DNA from: Mucilaginibacter gossypii
GTDB taxonomy: Bacteria; Bacteroidota; Bacteroidia; Sphingobacteriales; Sphingobacteriaceae
DNA: 64,000 bases
Assembly: GCF_900100945.1 (NCBI RefSeq)
Contig: NZ_FNCG01000018.1
Coordinates: forward strand, 62,001-126,000
Reading direction: 5' to 3'
Position numbers and translations under genes: made by a program
The notes under the pieces: generated by a model
Told to the model about the DNA's origin: nothing
What the model saw: only the letters and a program-made list of their open reading frames with translations
Database searches by the model: none
Shown here: positions 56,899 through 64,000 of the stretch, piece by piece
Layout: each line of letters opens with the position of its first letter
How positions within the stretch are numbered: position 1 is the stretch's first letter

Positions 56899-58323
56899 CT
56901 ATCGCAAGGTAGCATAATTATAAAACTGCAACCTGCCATTCCCTTGTATAGTAATGGTTTTGGTTTCAGTGGCGCCCTGGGCATTTTTGAGGGTAATATG
57001 CACCTGGTTATCTCCTTTTTGCAAAGGGATCCGTGCATAAGAAATATAAGCCGGCAGGCTTTGCCAGTTGCGGGTATCTGCTTTTTCAGATAGTAAGCTG
57101 TAAAGCTGAATGCCATAACCGAGCCCTTCCAATAACCCGTTGGTTTTGCCATCACTTTTGGCAGCTGCACGTATCGAATATTCGGCTATCTTCTTCACAG
57201 CAAGGCGCGACAGGATCCCGCTCATTTCTTTTAATGCACGCTGCTGCAAAGTTTTAAATGCCAGCTCATTAATATCTTCAGCTTTTACCAATGACGCATC
57301 CTGGTTATTAACCGAGATACTTGCGCTTGAATAATATGGCGTTTGCGCAACATATTTAGGAAATGCAACCCGTAGGCTTTCAACCGACTTGGTGTTCACC
57401 CTGTTCCTGTCACCGTCGTAATTAAAGGGAATTACCAGGCCTCCGGCAGCATCGGTAAAAAACAAGTCGCCGTTGCTGTTACGGATCAGGCTAAAAAACA
57501 GGTCGACCTGCGTTTTTACCGGGGCAAGGCCGTTCTCCCAAAAAAATATCAGCTCACCGCCTTCCGATGGTTTTACAGGTTCATATTTAATGCCAAAGGT
57601 TGTTTCAAACTGGTCAGCTTCTGTTGTAAAACCGTTCAGCTTTGCCGTGCGGATCACGTCCTCCTCCAGTTCAACGGGCATCGGGGTACCGTAATAAGTT
57701 TTATCAGGACTTTTAAGGTAGATCTCAGCCGCGTTCCTGTATGATATAAATGCATTGTTTACATCGTTGTTGCTTTCATACAACATCCCCTGCAACGTCA
57801 GCGAAAATGCGTCGTTTGAGTAACGGCTGTCTTTATTGTTATACTTATCGCCCTGTTCCTGAGCCTGTAAAGTAATACGACGGGCTTCAACAATTGCATC
57901 CTCTGTTTTATTCAGGTACAAATAATTGAGCGCCTTATAATAATGGATCATGAACTTTTCAAAATCCTCTCCTTTATACCTTTGCGATGCGGAATTAAGC
58001 AAAACGCCAACAGCGGCGTCAGATGCGCTGGTCAAACCTTCATCAAGCAACTGATCGGCCTGGTTAAAGTAGTTGTTGCTATTTTCGTACTCGCCTTTTA
58101 AATGGCAGATCCTCCCCTTCTCCATCAGGTACAGGAGCTTATTTCGGGGCTTTTGAATCAGGCTGTTATTATCAAGCTCCTTCTCGGCCTGGGGATAGTT
58201 ACCGGCCGATACATTTTTGTAATAAGGAGCAACACTTTGATTATAGGTTGAACACGCCGATAAAAAAAGCATCAGCCCGATAAAAGAAAATACCCGGAGA
58301 ATATGCGTACGTAAGTTGATCAT
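56899..58323 (-). CDS. COG3014-like TPR lipoprotein
   Basis: 474 residues from the ATG at 58323 (MINLRTH); the longer frame starts with TTG. Lipobox LSAC (Cys24). Residues about 55-180 form TPR-like helical pairs (RNKLLYLMEKGRICHLKGEYENSNNYFNQA, FEKFMIHYYKALNYLYLNKTEDAIVEARR), as in the COG3014 lipoproteins found next to lpoB. A C-terminal beta domain follows. The likely role is with the LpoB-like protein at the outer-membrane/peptidoglycan interface. Last of three genes on this transcript. Confidence 0.8.
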   Translation of the reverse strand: MINLRTHILRVFSFIGLMLFLSACSTYNQSVAPYYKNVSAGNYPQAEKELDNNSLIQKPRNKLLYLMEKGRICHLKGEYENSNNYFNQADQLLDEGLTSASDAAVGVLLNSASQRYKGEDFEKFMIHYYKALNYLYLNKTEDAIVEARRITLQAQEQGDKYNNKDSRYSNDAFSLTLQGMLYESNNDVNNAFISYRNAAEIYLKSPDKTYYGTPMPVELEEDVIRTAKLNGFTTEADQFETTFGIKYEPVKPSEGGELIFFWENGLAPVKTQVDLFFSLIRNSNGDLFFTDAAGGLVIPFNYDGDRNRVNTKSVESLRVAFPKYVAQTPYYSSASISVNNQDASLVKAEDINELAFKTLQQRALKEMSGILSRLAVKKIAEYSIRAAAKSDGKTNGLLEGLGYGIQLYSLLSEKADTRNWQSLPAYISYARIPLQKGDNQVHITLKNAQGATETKTITIQGNGRLQFYNYATLR

Positions 58324-58386
58324 TATTAAATGCAAACTGCCCCGAACACAGGCGTACCATGTTCAGGGCAATGATGTTTACCAGCT

Positions 58387-58980
58387 TTAGTTTTTAACGT
58401 ATTTGGCAATTTTCTTTTCGCCTATCCAAACCACTTCATTTGTTTGAATGTTGGTAAGCTCCAGATTTACCTGGTAGTAAACAACTTTTTGGCGTTTGTG
58501 CGAATCAACTATTGAATTGATTGAGCCCTGCAGTATATAATCGGCACCATTTTCCAGGCCAAATTTTTTCATGCTTGATACCGTAGCGTTTGTTTGCTGA
58601 TCGGCCTTTTCGGCACGTAACTCATCACGTTTTTTACCGCCCTGCACCAAACGTACTTTTTGCGATTGGATGAATGAGCTTTCAATATCAGTTAAGAATG
58701 TTTCGGCATCAATATGTTCGTGGCTTTTATTTTGTACAAAGCCAACTATAACTACCGGGCGTTTACCCTGGTGCTCGTTAAGGTGAGTATCTATCCAGTT
58801 AGCACCTAAAATTTTTCCGGTAAGCTCATCGGCTGCCATTCGTGCATCACTGTTATTCCAGTTGCCGCTAACATCAATAGTTTGGTCGGTGCTAACGCGT
58901 GTAACCTGCCTTGAACATGAGGCTATAAAAATCCCTGAAACTGCTATTGCAGCAACTGTTAAAATCCTGTTAAATTTCAT
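58387..58980 (-). CDS. lpoB: penicillin-binding protein activator LpoB-like lipoprotein
   Basis: 197 residues with lipobox FIASC (Cys22). The mature part matches LpoB: DVSGNWNNSDARMAADELTGKI, RPVVIVGFVQNKSHEHIDAETFLTDI, ADYILQGSINSIVDSHKRQKVVYYQVNLELTNIQTNEVVWIGEKKIAKYVK. In enterobacteria LpoB activates PBP1B from the outer membrane. The gene pair with COG3014 is a known arrangement; here a third secreted gene precedes it. Confidence 0.85.
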   Translation of the reverse strand: MKFNRILTVAAIAVSGIFIASCSRQVTRVSTDQTIDVSGNWNNSDARMAADELTGKILGANWIDTHLNEHQGKRPVVIVGFVQNKSHEHIDAETFLTDIESSFIQSQKVRLVQGGKKRDELRAEKADQQTNATVSSMKKFGLENGADYILQGSINSIVDSHKRQKVVYYQVNLELTNIQTNEVVWIGEKKIAKYVKN

Positions 58981-59031
58981 TTGTAGTATATTATAAATTA
59001 TGATGTGTTAGATTGATTGTTGCTTAATTTG

Positions 59032-59448
59032 TTACCAGCCAAAACCGATACCGATGCTTGTACGGCCGCCCCAGCGGCCACCATAATAGCCGCCCCAGCG
59101 ATTGCCCCATCCATAGTTTAAAAATGGCGAATAAGAGTAGCCGCCATATAAGCCCCATGACGGTGAATAATCATAATATCCGTTCATGCGTTCCTCATGC
59201 CGCCACGCGCGGTTTTGACGGCGGCGTTCCAGTTTGGCTTCATACCAATCGTAAGCTTTGTAAGTATTTTGTATGGTTACCCCGTGCAGGCTGTTCAGGG
59301 TATCGGCAACCCTGATATATTTTGCCTGGCTTTCCATGTAGCGTGGATTTTGATCGGCAACCAGCGATGCTGTTTCCTGGGCCTTTACGGCGCCACTAAA
59401 CAAACCGCCTAAAAGCATCAAGCCTATCATAAAGATATTCCTTTTCAT
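59032..59448 (-). CDS. secreted Gly/Tyr/Trp-rich protein at the head of the lpoB operon
   Basis: 138 residues. Signal peptide to about residue 23 (GAVKAQ). Residues 30-80 are helical and charged (TLNSLHGVTIQNTYKAYDWYEAKLERRRQNRAWRHEERMNGY). The last 50 residues are a low-complexity Gly/Tyr/Trp/Arg tail (YGWGNRWGGYYGGRWGGR). No family recognised. Being 51 nt from lpoB, it may belong to the same envelope function. Confidence 0.55.
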   Translation of the reverse strand: MKRNIFMIGLMLLGGLFSGAVKAQETASLVADQNPRYMESQAKYIRVADTLNSLHGVTIQNTYKAYDWYEAKLERRRQNRAWRHEERMNGYYDYSPSWGLYGGYSYSPFLNYGWGNRWGGYYGGRWGGRTSIGIGFGW

Positions 59449-59764
59449 TGCGCTTAATTTAATAAGTAAAGTTACGTAAAATGCAGTCCAAATATTACAC
59501 AGGCACCGGGCATAAACCGTTAAATTATGTTAATCGGGAGCATTTTTACTTAATTATGAATTGCAGGAGTACCATACGTTTTTTTTAACCATGAAAATGG
59601 TCTATATCATTGTCACTATCGGTCATGGTGGCGCGTCATGATGATATATTTAACATTTATATAAAGCTAAAAGCAAAATGCACAAAGCCTAAAGCTTAAC
59701 ATTCTGTTTATTAACATTATTTAATTATTTTATGTGAATTAATTATTAGACGCTCTATCATATC
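59449..59764. other. intergenic region
   Basis: Contains the second copy of the 30-nt dispersed repeat (59667-59696). Otherwise A+T-rich with no defined element. Confidence 0.4.
59667..59696. repeat. 30-nt dispersed repeat, copy 2
   Basis: CTAAAAGCAAAATGCACAAA then GCCTAAAGCT, one base different from 54916-54945, same orientation. Confidence 0.7.
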
Positions 59765-60250
59765 ATGAAAAAATCAACCTATACCCTGTTTATTATTGGC
59801 TTTACTGCGATACTGTCTGCCTCGGTTGCCAACGCGCAAACCAAGGCCTTTAAACCAAAAGACCAGCAGTTATTTAACACCATCGCACACATGGATAGTG
59901 TAATGTTCAACGCCTTTAACGGCCGTAATTTAGAAGTGATGAAAACACTGTTTGCGCCCGATGTTGAATTTTATAATGACGGTAAGGGCTTAACCGACTA
60001 TGACGGCACCATGGCCGGCTTTAAAGGAATTTTTGAAAACAAACAAGCCGCCGACCTGCGCCGCGACCTGCTTAAAGAAACGCTTGAGGTTTACCCCATG
60101 CCCGGTTTTGGCGCTATTGAAATGGGTACGCATCGTTTCACACATACCGAAAACGGCCAACCGGTAATCGGCCTAATGAAATTCGTACACATTTGGCAGT
60201 ATAAGGACGGGCAATGGAAAGTGACAAGGGTAGTAAGTGTAGGACATTAA
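59765..60250 (+). CDS. secreted NTF2-like (DUF4440-type) protein
   Basis: 161 residues with a signal peptide (to about residue 24, SVANAQ). NTF2-like pattern: LFNTIAHMDSVMFNAFNGRNLEVMKTLFAPDVEFYNDGKGLTDY, then MGTHRFTHTENGQPVIGLMKFVHIWQYKDGQWKVTRVVSVGH. It closely resembles other secreted DUF4440 proteins and is a distant relative of the lipoprotein at 18613. Ligand unknown. Confidence 0.75.
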   Translation: MKKSTYTLFIIGFTAILSASVANAQTKAFKPKDQQLFNTIAHMDSVMFNAFNGRNLEVMKTLFAPDVEFYNDGKGLTDYDGTMAGFKGIFENKQAADLRRDLLKETLEVYPMPGFGAIEMGTHRFTHTENGQPVIGLMKFVHIWQYKDGQWKVTRVVSVGH

Positions 60251-60318
60251 TTATGCTAACAGATCCGTTAAGTGTTTTGAATTTCCCTCTCAAGCGCGGG
60301 GCTTTCGCAATATAACCC

Positions 60319-60348
60319 GCCGGTTCAGGCATTCGTGCTTGAACCGGC
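60319..60348. terminator. hairpin between convergent genes
   Basis: Perfect 9-bp arms GCCGGTTCA/TGAACCGGC with a 12-nt loop, between the converging NTF2-like and glutamate-synthase-like genes. No T-run, so a terminator role is only possible. Confidence 0.35.
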
Positions 60349-60388
60349 AATCGCGCCATTTTTAACTATCACCAACTCTCAAGTTTCT

Positions 60389-62023
60389 TCAATACGAACT
60401 CACATTGCTATAGTCAACATTTGTAATCCCGCTATAATCAGGCACAAACGTATTTTCGCTGCTGATGGCCATATCAAACTCAAACGATGCCGGATAAGGT
60501 GTGTTTAACAAACTGCCTTTGGGGATGTAAGGGAACAACTCGCCATAAGTCAGGATCTGGCTGTGGTTAACACGACGGTAAATATACATGCGGTGCAGGT
60601 CGCACGGTTTGCTTAAACCCGCGGCACCTATCATTTGAATGGCGCTGCTCACCGTTTGCCGGTGAAAATTTGCCACACGTACTTTTTTATCATCCACTAC
60701 CAGGCCTTTCATCAGGCTTTTATCCTGTGTAGCCACACCGGTTGGACAGGTGTTCGTGTTGCATTCCAGCGCCTGGATGCAGCCAAGGGCGAACATCATG
60801 CCACGGGCACTGTTGCACATATCGGCGCCGAGGGCAAAATTTTTGACCAGGTCAAAACCCGTGGCTACTTTGCCTGATGCTATAAGCTTGATATGTTTTT
60901 TAAGATCGAACCCGGTCAGCGCATCATAAACAAAAGCCAAAGCCTCGCGCAGCGGCATCCCTACCGAGTTACTGAACTCAAGCGGGGCAGCGCCGGTGCC
61001 GCCTTCTCCTCCATCAACAGTAATAAAATCAGGAGTAATGCCTGTTTTAACCATGGCCTTGCAAATAGCTAAAAACTCGCTTTTATGACCTACACACAAT
61101 TTAAATCCGATTGGCTTGCCGCCTGAAAGATCCCGAAGCTTTTGAATAAATACCATCAGCTCCAATGGATTGGTGAACGCGGTATGGTATGGCGGCGATA
61201 CTACATCCTCCCCCATCTCCACCAGCCTGATCCGTGCAATTTCAGGAGTGACTTTGGCAGCGGGCAATATCCCGCCATGACCGGGCTTTGCTCCTTGCGA
61301 CAGCTTGATCTCGATCATTTTCACTTGTGGCAGCACCGCGCGTTCGGCAAAGGCATTGTAGTTGATAGTACCATCCTTATGGCGGCAACTGAAATAGCCG
61401 GTGCCTATTTGCCAAATGATATCGCCGCCCGGTTGCAAGTGGTAATCACTCAATCCGCCCTCGCCGGTGTTATGCGCAAAGTTATCCAGTTTTGCACCGC
61501 CGTTAAGGGCCAGTATGGCGTTCATACTCAACGAACCAAAGCTCATGGCCGAAATATTAAATACGCTGGCCATATAAGGCTGCGTACAGGATGCCCCGCC
61601 GACCTTTACACGGGGATCCATATTTAATTTATGGTGATCAATAGCGGCGATGCTATGGTTAAGCCATTCGTAGCCATTATCATAAACATCAAGCTCGGTA
61701 CCAAAGGGGCGGGTGTCATCAACCTTTTTGGCTCGCTGGTAAATTACGCTCCTGTTTTGACGGTTAAAAGGCGTACCGTTGGTATCGCTTTCAATAAAGT
61801 ACTGGTATATTTTGGGTCTTAACTCTTCCATCAAATACCTCAGGTGGCCAAATACAGGGTAATTGCGCACAATGCTATGCTTAGGCTGCACCATATCATA
61901 AAAACCGATAAGATATATAGGTCCAATGAACAGGAACGACCATGCAGCGGGTGGCCAGATGACAGTCCACAAAGCAAGCATACTGAATATGATAAAGAAC
62001 GAAACAACGAAGAGCTTTCTCAT
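60389..62023 (-). CDS. FMN-binding glutamate synthase family protein
   Basis: 544 residues. One or two transmembrane segments lie at the N-terminus (about 3-42). The rest is a glutamate-synthase-type FMN barrel: ASCTQPYMASVFNISAMSFGSLS, KPGHGGILPAAKVTPEIA, TVDGGEGGTGAAPLEFSN, and CIQALECNTNTCPTGVATQ, whose Cys residues match the 3Fe-4S site of GltB. The glutaminase domain and the GltD subunit are missing, so it is not the complete enzyme; such membrane-linked family members have unknown electron partners and substrates. Confidence 0.85.
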   Translation of the reverse strand: MRKLFVVSFFIIFSMLALWTVIWPPAAWSFLFIGPIYLIGFYDMVQPKHSIVRNYPVFGHLRYLMEELRPKIYQYFIESDTNGTPFNRQNRSVIYQRAKKVDDTRPFGTELDVYDNGYEWLNHSIAAIDHHKLNMDPRVKVGGASCTQPYMASVFNISAMSFGSLSMNAILALNGGAKLDNFAHNTGEGGLSDYHLQPGGDIIWQIGTGYFSCRHKDGTINYNAFAERAVLPQVKMIEIKLSQGAKPGHGGILPAAKVTPEIARIRLVEMGEDVVSPPYHTAFTNPLELMVFIQKLRDLSGGKPIGFKLCVGHKSEFLAICKAMVKTGITPDFITVDGGEGGTGAAPLEFSNSVGMPLREALAFVYDALTGFDLKKHIKLIASGKVATGFDLVKNFALGADMCNSARGMMFALGCIQALECNTNTCPTGVATQDKSLMKGLVVDDKKVRVANFHRQTVSSAIQMIGAAGLSKPCDLHRMYIYRRVNHSQILTYGELFPYIPKGSLLNTPYPASFEFDMAISSENTFVPDYSGITNVDYSNVSSY

Positions 62024-62142
62024 GGATAGTTAATTTTATATGAAGCGGCTATTAAGTTTGATAAAAATAGATTTATAATTTAAACAATAGGGCAAATTTG
62101 TGGTTAAGAAACTTACTCAATGTCGTTTTAAAGTCAAAAAGT

Positions 62143-62170
62143 AAAAATAGATGTTTAAACATCTATTTTT
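62143..62170. promoter_or_regulatory. perfect 28-bp palindrome at the yceI promoter
   Basis: Arms AAAAATAGATGTTT and AAACATCTATTTTT meet without spacer or mismatch. The right end is 5 nt before the -7 element at 62176, so the palindrome covers the -33 region. A dimeric repressor of the MarR or TetR type would fit. Confidence 0.7.
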
Positions 62171-62175
62171 GTGCT

Positions 62176-62183
62176 TATCTTTG
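62176..62183 (+). promoter_or_regulatory. -7 promoter element of yceI
   Basis: TATCTTTG, 25 nt before the start codon, adjacent to the 28-bp palindrome. Confidence 0.6.
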
Positions 62184-62208
62184 TATCAACAAAAAAGAAA
62201 TAAAAATC

Positions 62209-62751
62209 ATGGCAACAGAAACAGCAACAAAATGGGTTATTGACCCTATGCACTCAGAAGTACAATTTAAAGTTAAACACCTGGTTATTTCAACCGTGAG
62301 TGGTTTTTTCAAAAGCTTTAACGGTGAGTTATTAACTGATAATGATGATTTTGAAAATGCTGAAATTGATTTCTCTTTAGATATCAACAGCATTGACACC
62401 AATCAGACACAACGCGACGAGCACTTGAAATCGGCCGAATTTTTTGACGCTGAAAAATATCCACAGATTGTTTTCAAATCAACTTCATTTACCAAAACTG
62501 ATGATGAAGAGTATGAATTGAAAGGTAACCTGACCATTAAAGATCAAACCAAACCGGTAACGCTCGACGTAGAATTTGGTGGTTCGGCTGCCGACTTTTA
62601 TGGCAATACCAAAGCTGGTTTCGAGATCAGCGGTAAAATCAACCGTAAAGATTTCGGTTTAACCTGGGACGGTGTAACCGAAGCCGGTTCAATTGTAGTT
62701 GGCGAAGACATTAAATTGTTGATCAACATACAGTTTACTAAACAAGCTTAA
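62209..62751 (+). CDS. YceI-family lipid-binding protein
   Basis: 180 residues from ATG at 62209 (MATETATKWVIDPMHSEV); the longer frame reaches upstream over the promoter and is rejected. YceI lipocalin-like fold: WVIDPMHSEVQFKVKHLVISTVSGFFKSFNG, SIDTNQTQRDEHLKSAEFFDAEKYPQIVFKST, GNLTIKDQTKPVTLDVEF. Members bind isoprenoid or polyprenoid chains. No signal peptide, so cytoplasmic here, unlike E. coli YceI. It stands alone behind an operator-like palindrome. Confidence 0.93.
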   Translation: MATETATKWVIDPMHSEVQFKVKHLVISTVSGFFKSFNGELLTDNDDFENAEIDFSLDINSIDTNQTQRDEHLKSAEFFDAEKYPQIVFKSTSFTKTDDEEYELKGNLTIKDQTKPVTLDVEFGGSAADFYGNTKAGFEISGKINRKDFGLTWDGVTEAGSIVVGEDIKLLINIQFTKQA

Positions 62752-62786
62752 TTGTTTTAATACTGTTGCTGTGTTTTAACTTTTAA

Positions 62787-62825
62787 AATGCCGCTGTTGT
62801 TAAAGGATCCAAACAACACGGCATT
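62787..62825 (+). terminator. hairpin downstream of yceI
   Basis: Arms AATGCCG-TGTTGTT and AACAACA-CGGCATT, one bulged C, 10-nt loop. No clear T-run; a second hairpin lies 35 nt further on. Confidence 0.5.
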
Positions 62826-62860
62826 ATTGAAACAGCAAAACAGGTTAAAATTTAAATAGC

Positions 62861-62900
62861 AAAGCCATTCTGATTTAATCGGGATGGCTTTGTTGTTTTT
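62861..62900 (+). terminator. probable terminator downstream of yceI
   Basis: AAAGCCAT (62861-62868) pairs with ATGGCTTT (62884-62891), then GTTGTTTTT. Confidence 0.65.
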
Positions 62901-62951
62901 AGATGGATTTTGCTTTCAATTGGTTAATTTTAAAACGAGTAACCAAGCCTT

Positions 62952-63716
62952 ATGAAACACCTTTCAATTCTGTTCGTTATTTTACTAATATCAGCATGTA
63001 CTCACCCTCAAAAGAGGAAAAAAGTAAATTCATTGATAAACATCGTTAAAGCAGACAATACATCCCCCTCTATAAACGACACTATAAACATCAGCACTGT
63101 TAAAACAGATACGATCAAATACTCAAAAAAAGAGCTAAAAAGAATTCTGTACTACAACTCCGAATTGGGTAATAAGATACCGCTTTCTCCGGATGCTACC
63201 TACAACGAGGGGCCATTAAGTAACCGTCCCAACGATACAAGTTATATAAACTACGGCAGCGAGAATGGGATGGACAATTATTATCTCTTATACGCGTATT
63301 TCCTGATGCTTAAAACCGGGAAGGAAAAATATGCGGATCAAAGAGAGAAATTGATCAAAATGTATCAGGATATAAATTTTATATATGAACAGCTGGCCGG
63401 CGGAGGTACGTATTTCGACCATCAGCAAGCACGTATATTTGGCTACGCTGAATATTCTGTTTATAAATACAAATACCATGAAGAGAATAAGGATTTTAAA
63501 AAATATAATGTAGTAAAACAAAAACAGCTTTACATCAAGCTGCTAAAACAACATATTGATGATGAATTAAATGCTATATTTTTTACTGGCGAGGAAACCC
63601 AAAAGCTTAAATTAAAAAAAGCATTGACAGAAAAGGCTGATGATATCGATCATTTAATAACAGGATATTTTTACCTGGAAGAGGCCCAGGAGTTTCAAAA
63701 TTCGAAATACTACTAA
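62952..63716 (+). CDS. hypothetical lipoprotein
   Basis: 254 residues. Lipobox LISAC (Cys16) after MKHLSILFVIL. The mature protein begins with a Ser/Thr/Lys-rich linker, then a helical domain: MDNYYLLYAYFLMLKTGKEKYADQREKLIKMYQDINFIYEQLAGGGTYFDHQQARIFGYAEYSVYKY, with conserved-looking His and Tyr. No family recognised. It has no close operon partner. Confidence 0.55.
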   Translation: MKHLSILFVILLISACTHPQKRKKVNSLINIVKADNTSPSINDTINISTVKTDTIKYSKKELKRILYYNSELGNKIPLSPDATYNEGPLSNRPNDTSYINYGSENGMDNYYLLYAYFLMLKTGKEKYADQREKLIKMYQDINFIYEQLAGGGTYFDHQQARIFGYAEYSVYKYKYHEENKDFKKYNVVKQKQLYIKLLKQHIDDELNAIFFTGEETQKLKLKKALTEKADDIDHLITGYFYLEEAQEFQNSKYY

Positions 63717-63800
63717 AGAACTAAACGGCAGTTATCAATTTCAAGTTTTACCAAATGTCAATAACCTTGATTTTCAAGCGCTTTTTAAACCAAGTAGCTG

Positions 63801-63808
63801 TATCTTTG
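63801..63808 (+). promoter_or_regulatory. -7 promoter element of the Sua5/YrdC gene
   Basis: TATCTTTG, 11 nt before the ATG at 63820. The expected 5' leader is only a few nucleotides. Confidence 0.5.
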
Positions 63809-63819
63809 TTTTTATACTT

Positions 63820-64000
63820 ATGTTAATTAAAATATATCCCGAAAACCCTAATCCAAAGGCTATTGAGCAGGTGGTTGAGGTGTTAAAAAAAGGCGGCCTC
63901 ATCATATACCCTACCGATACCATTTATGGTTTAGGCTGCGATATCACCAACCACCGCGCTATTGAGGCCATTTGTAAGATCAGGAACATCAAACCCGAAA
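63820..64000 (+). CDS. L-threonylcarbamoyladenylate synthase (Sua5/YrdC/YwlC), 3' partial
   Basis: 60 codons up to the window edge. MLIKIYPENPNPKAIEQVV, then the YrdC signature KGGLIIYPTDTIYGLGCD and KIRNIKP. The enzyme makes threonylcarbamoyl-AMP from threonine, bicarbonate and ATP for t6A37 tRNA modification. Whether this is the short YrdC or the longer Sua5 form cannot be seen. Confidence 0.88.
   Translation, partial: MLIKIYPENPNPKAIEQVVEVLKKGGLIIYPTDTIYGLGCDITNHRAIEAICKIRNIKPE

Overview
The window looks like a chromosomal segment from a Bacteroidota bacterium of the Sphingobacteriaceae, most like Mucilaginibacter. The family-level call rests on: a SusC/Oar-type TonB-dependent receptor, a TonB protein with the N-terminus typical of this family, type III glutamine synthetase, DUF4468 and YceI proteins, many short secreted lipoproteins, and repeated promoters of the Bacteroidota type (TTG, about 19 bp, TAnnTTTG). 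The genus is an inference. Genes run on both strands in short operons, with intergenic gaps rich in hairpins and dispersed repeats.

Layout. 1-2600: end of a PAS-type sensor, a decayed PAS fragment, a membrane histidine kinase and tRNA-His. 2.6-10 kb: housekeeping genes (copper P-type ATPase, RNase HI, YfcE-type phosphodiesterase, TrmN6-type methyltransferase, then purL with a translationally coupled VOC protein). A hairpin-bounded non-coding block of about 0.5 kb lies at 6731-7215. 10.5-14.1 kb: an A+T-rich accessory island. Its core is a three-gene coupled operon (nucleotidyltransferase-like protein, XRE regulator, KGGVGR-variant ATPase fused to TPRs) bracketed by inverted copies of a 56-bp repeat, followed by a small cassette between 54-bp direct repeats. 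14-22 kb: secreted proteins, a serine hydrolase, a GOB-like B3 metallo-beta-lactamase with the Gln variant, a MetE-like protein, an orphan membrane protein and a TonB protein.

22.9-30.8 kb is a nitrogen-acquisition region: two different ammonium transporters, an outer-membrane porin and type III glutamine synthetase, with an inverted repeat at one amt promoter and three direct repeats upstream of the other. 31-42 kb: ClC channel, purM plus a sterol-desaturase-type protein, a membrane protein preceded by a perfect 46-bp palindrome, the 1100-residue TonB receptor, dihydrolipoyl dehydrogenase and an MBL hydrolase. 42.5-50.8 kb: an SPFH protein, a Bcr/CflA pump, a D15-type outer-membrane protein, a glycine-zipper protein, and a GntP transporter with an alpha/beta hydrolase.

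51-64 kb: two lone receiver proteins flanking two paralogous zinc-ribbon microproteins; a GbsR/MarR-type regulator with a heptamer array upstream; O-methyltransferase; EEP hydrolase and PhnN-type kinase; a lipoprotein operon including LpoB; a glutamate-synthase-like protein; YceI behind a 28-bp palindrome; and the start of a Sua5/YrdC gene cut by the window end.

The best candidate for an undescribed system is the operon at 10692-13269. All functional statements come from reading sequence; no database search was possible.
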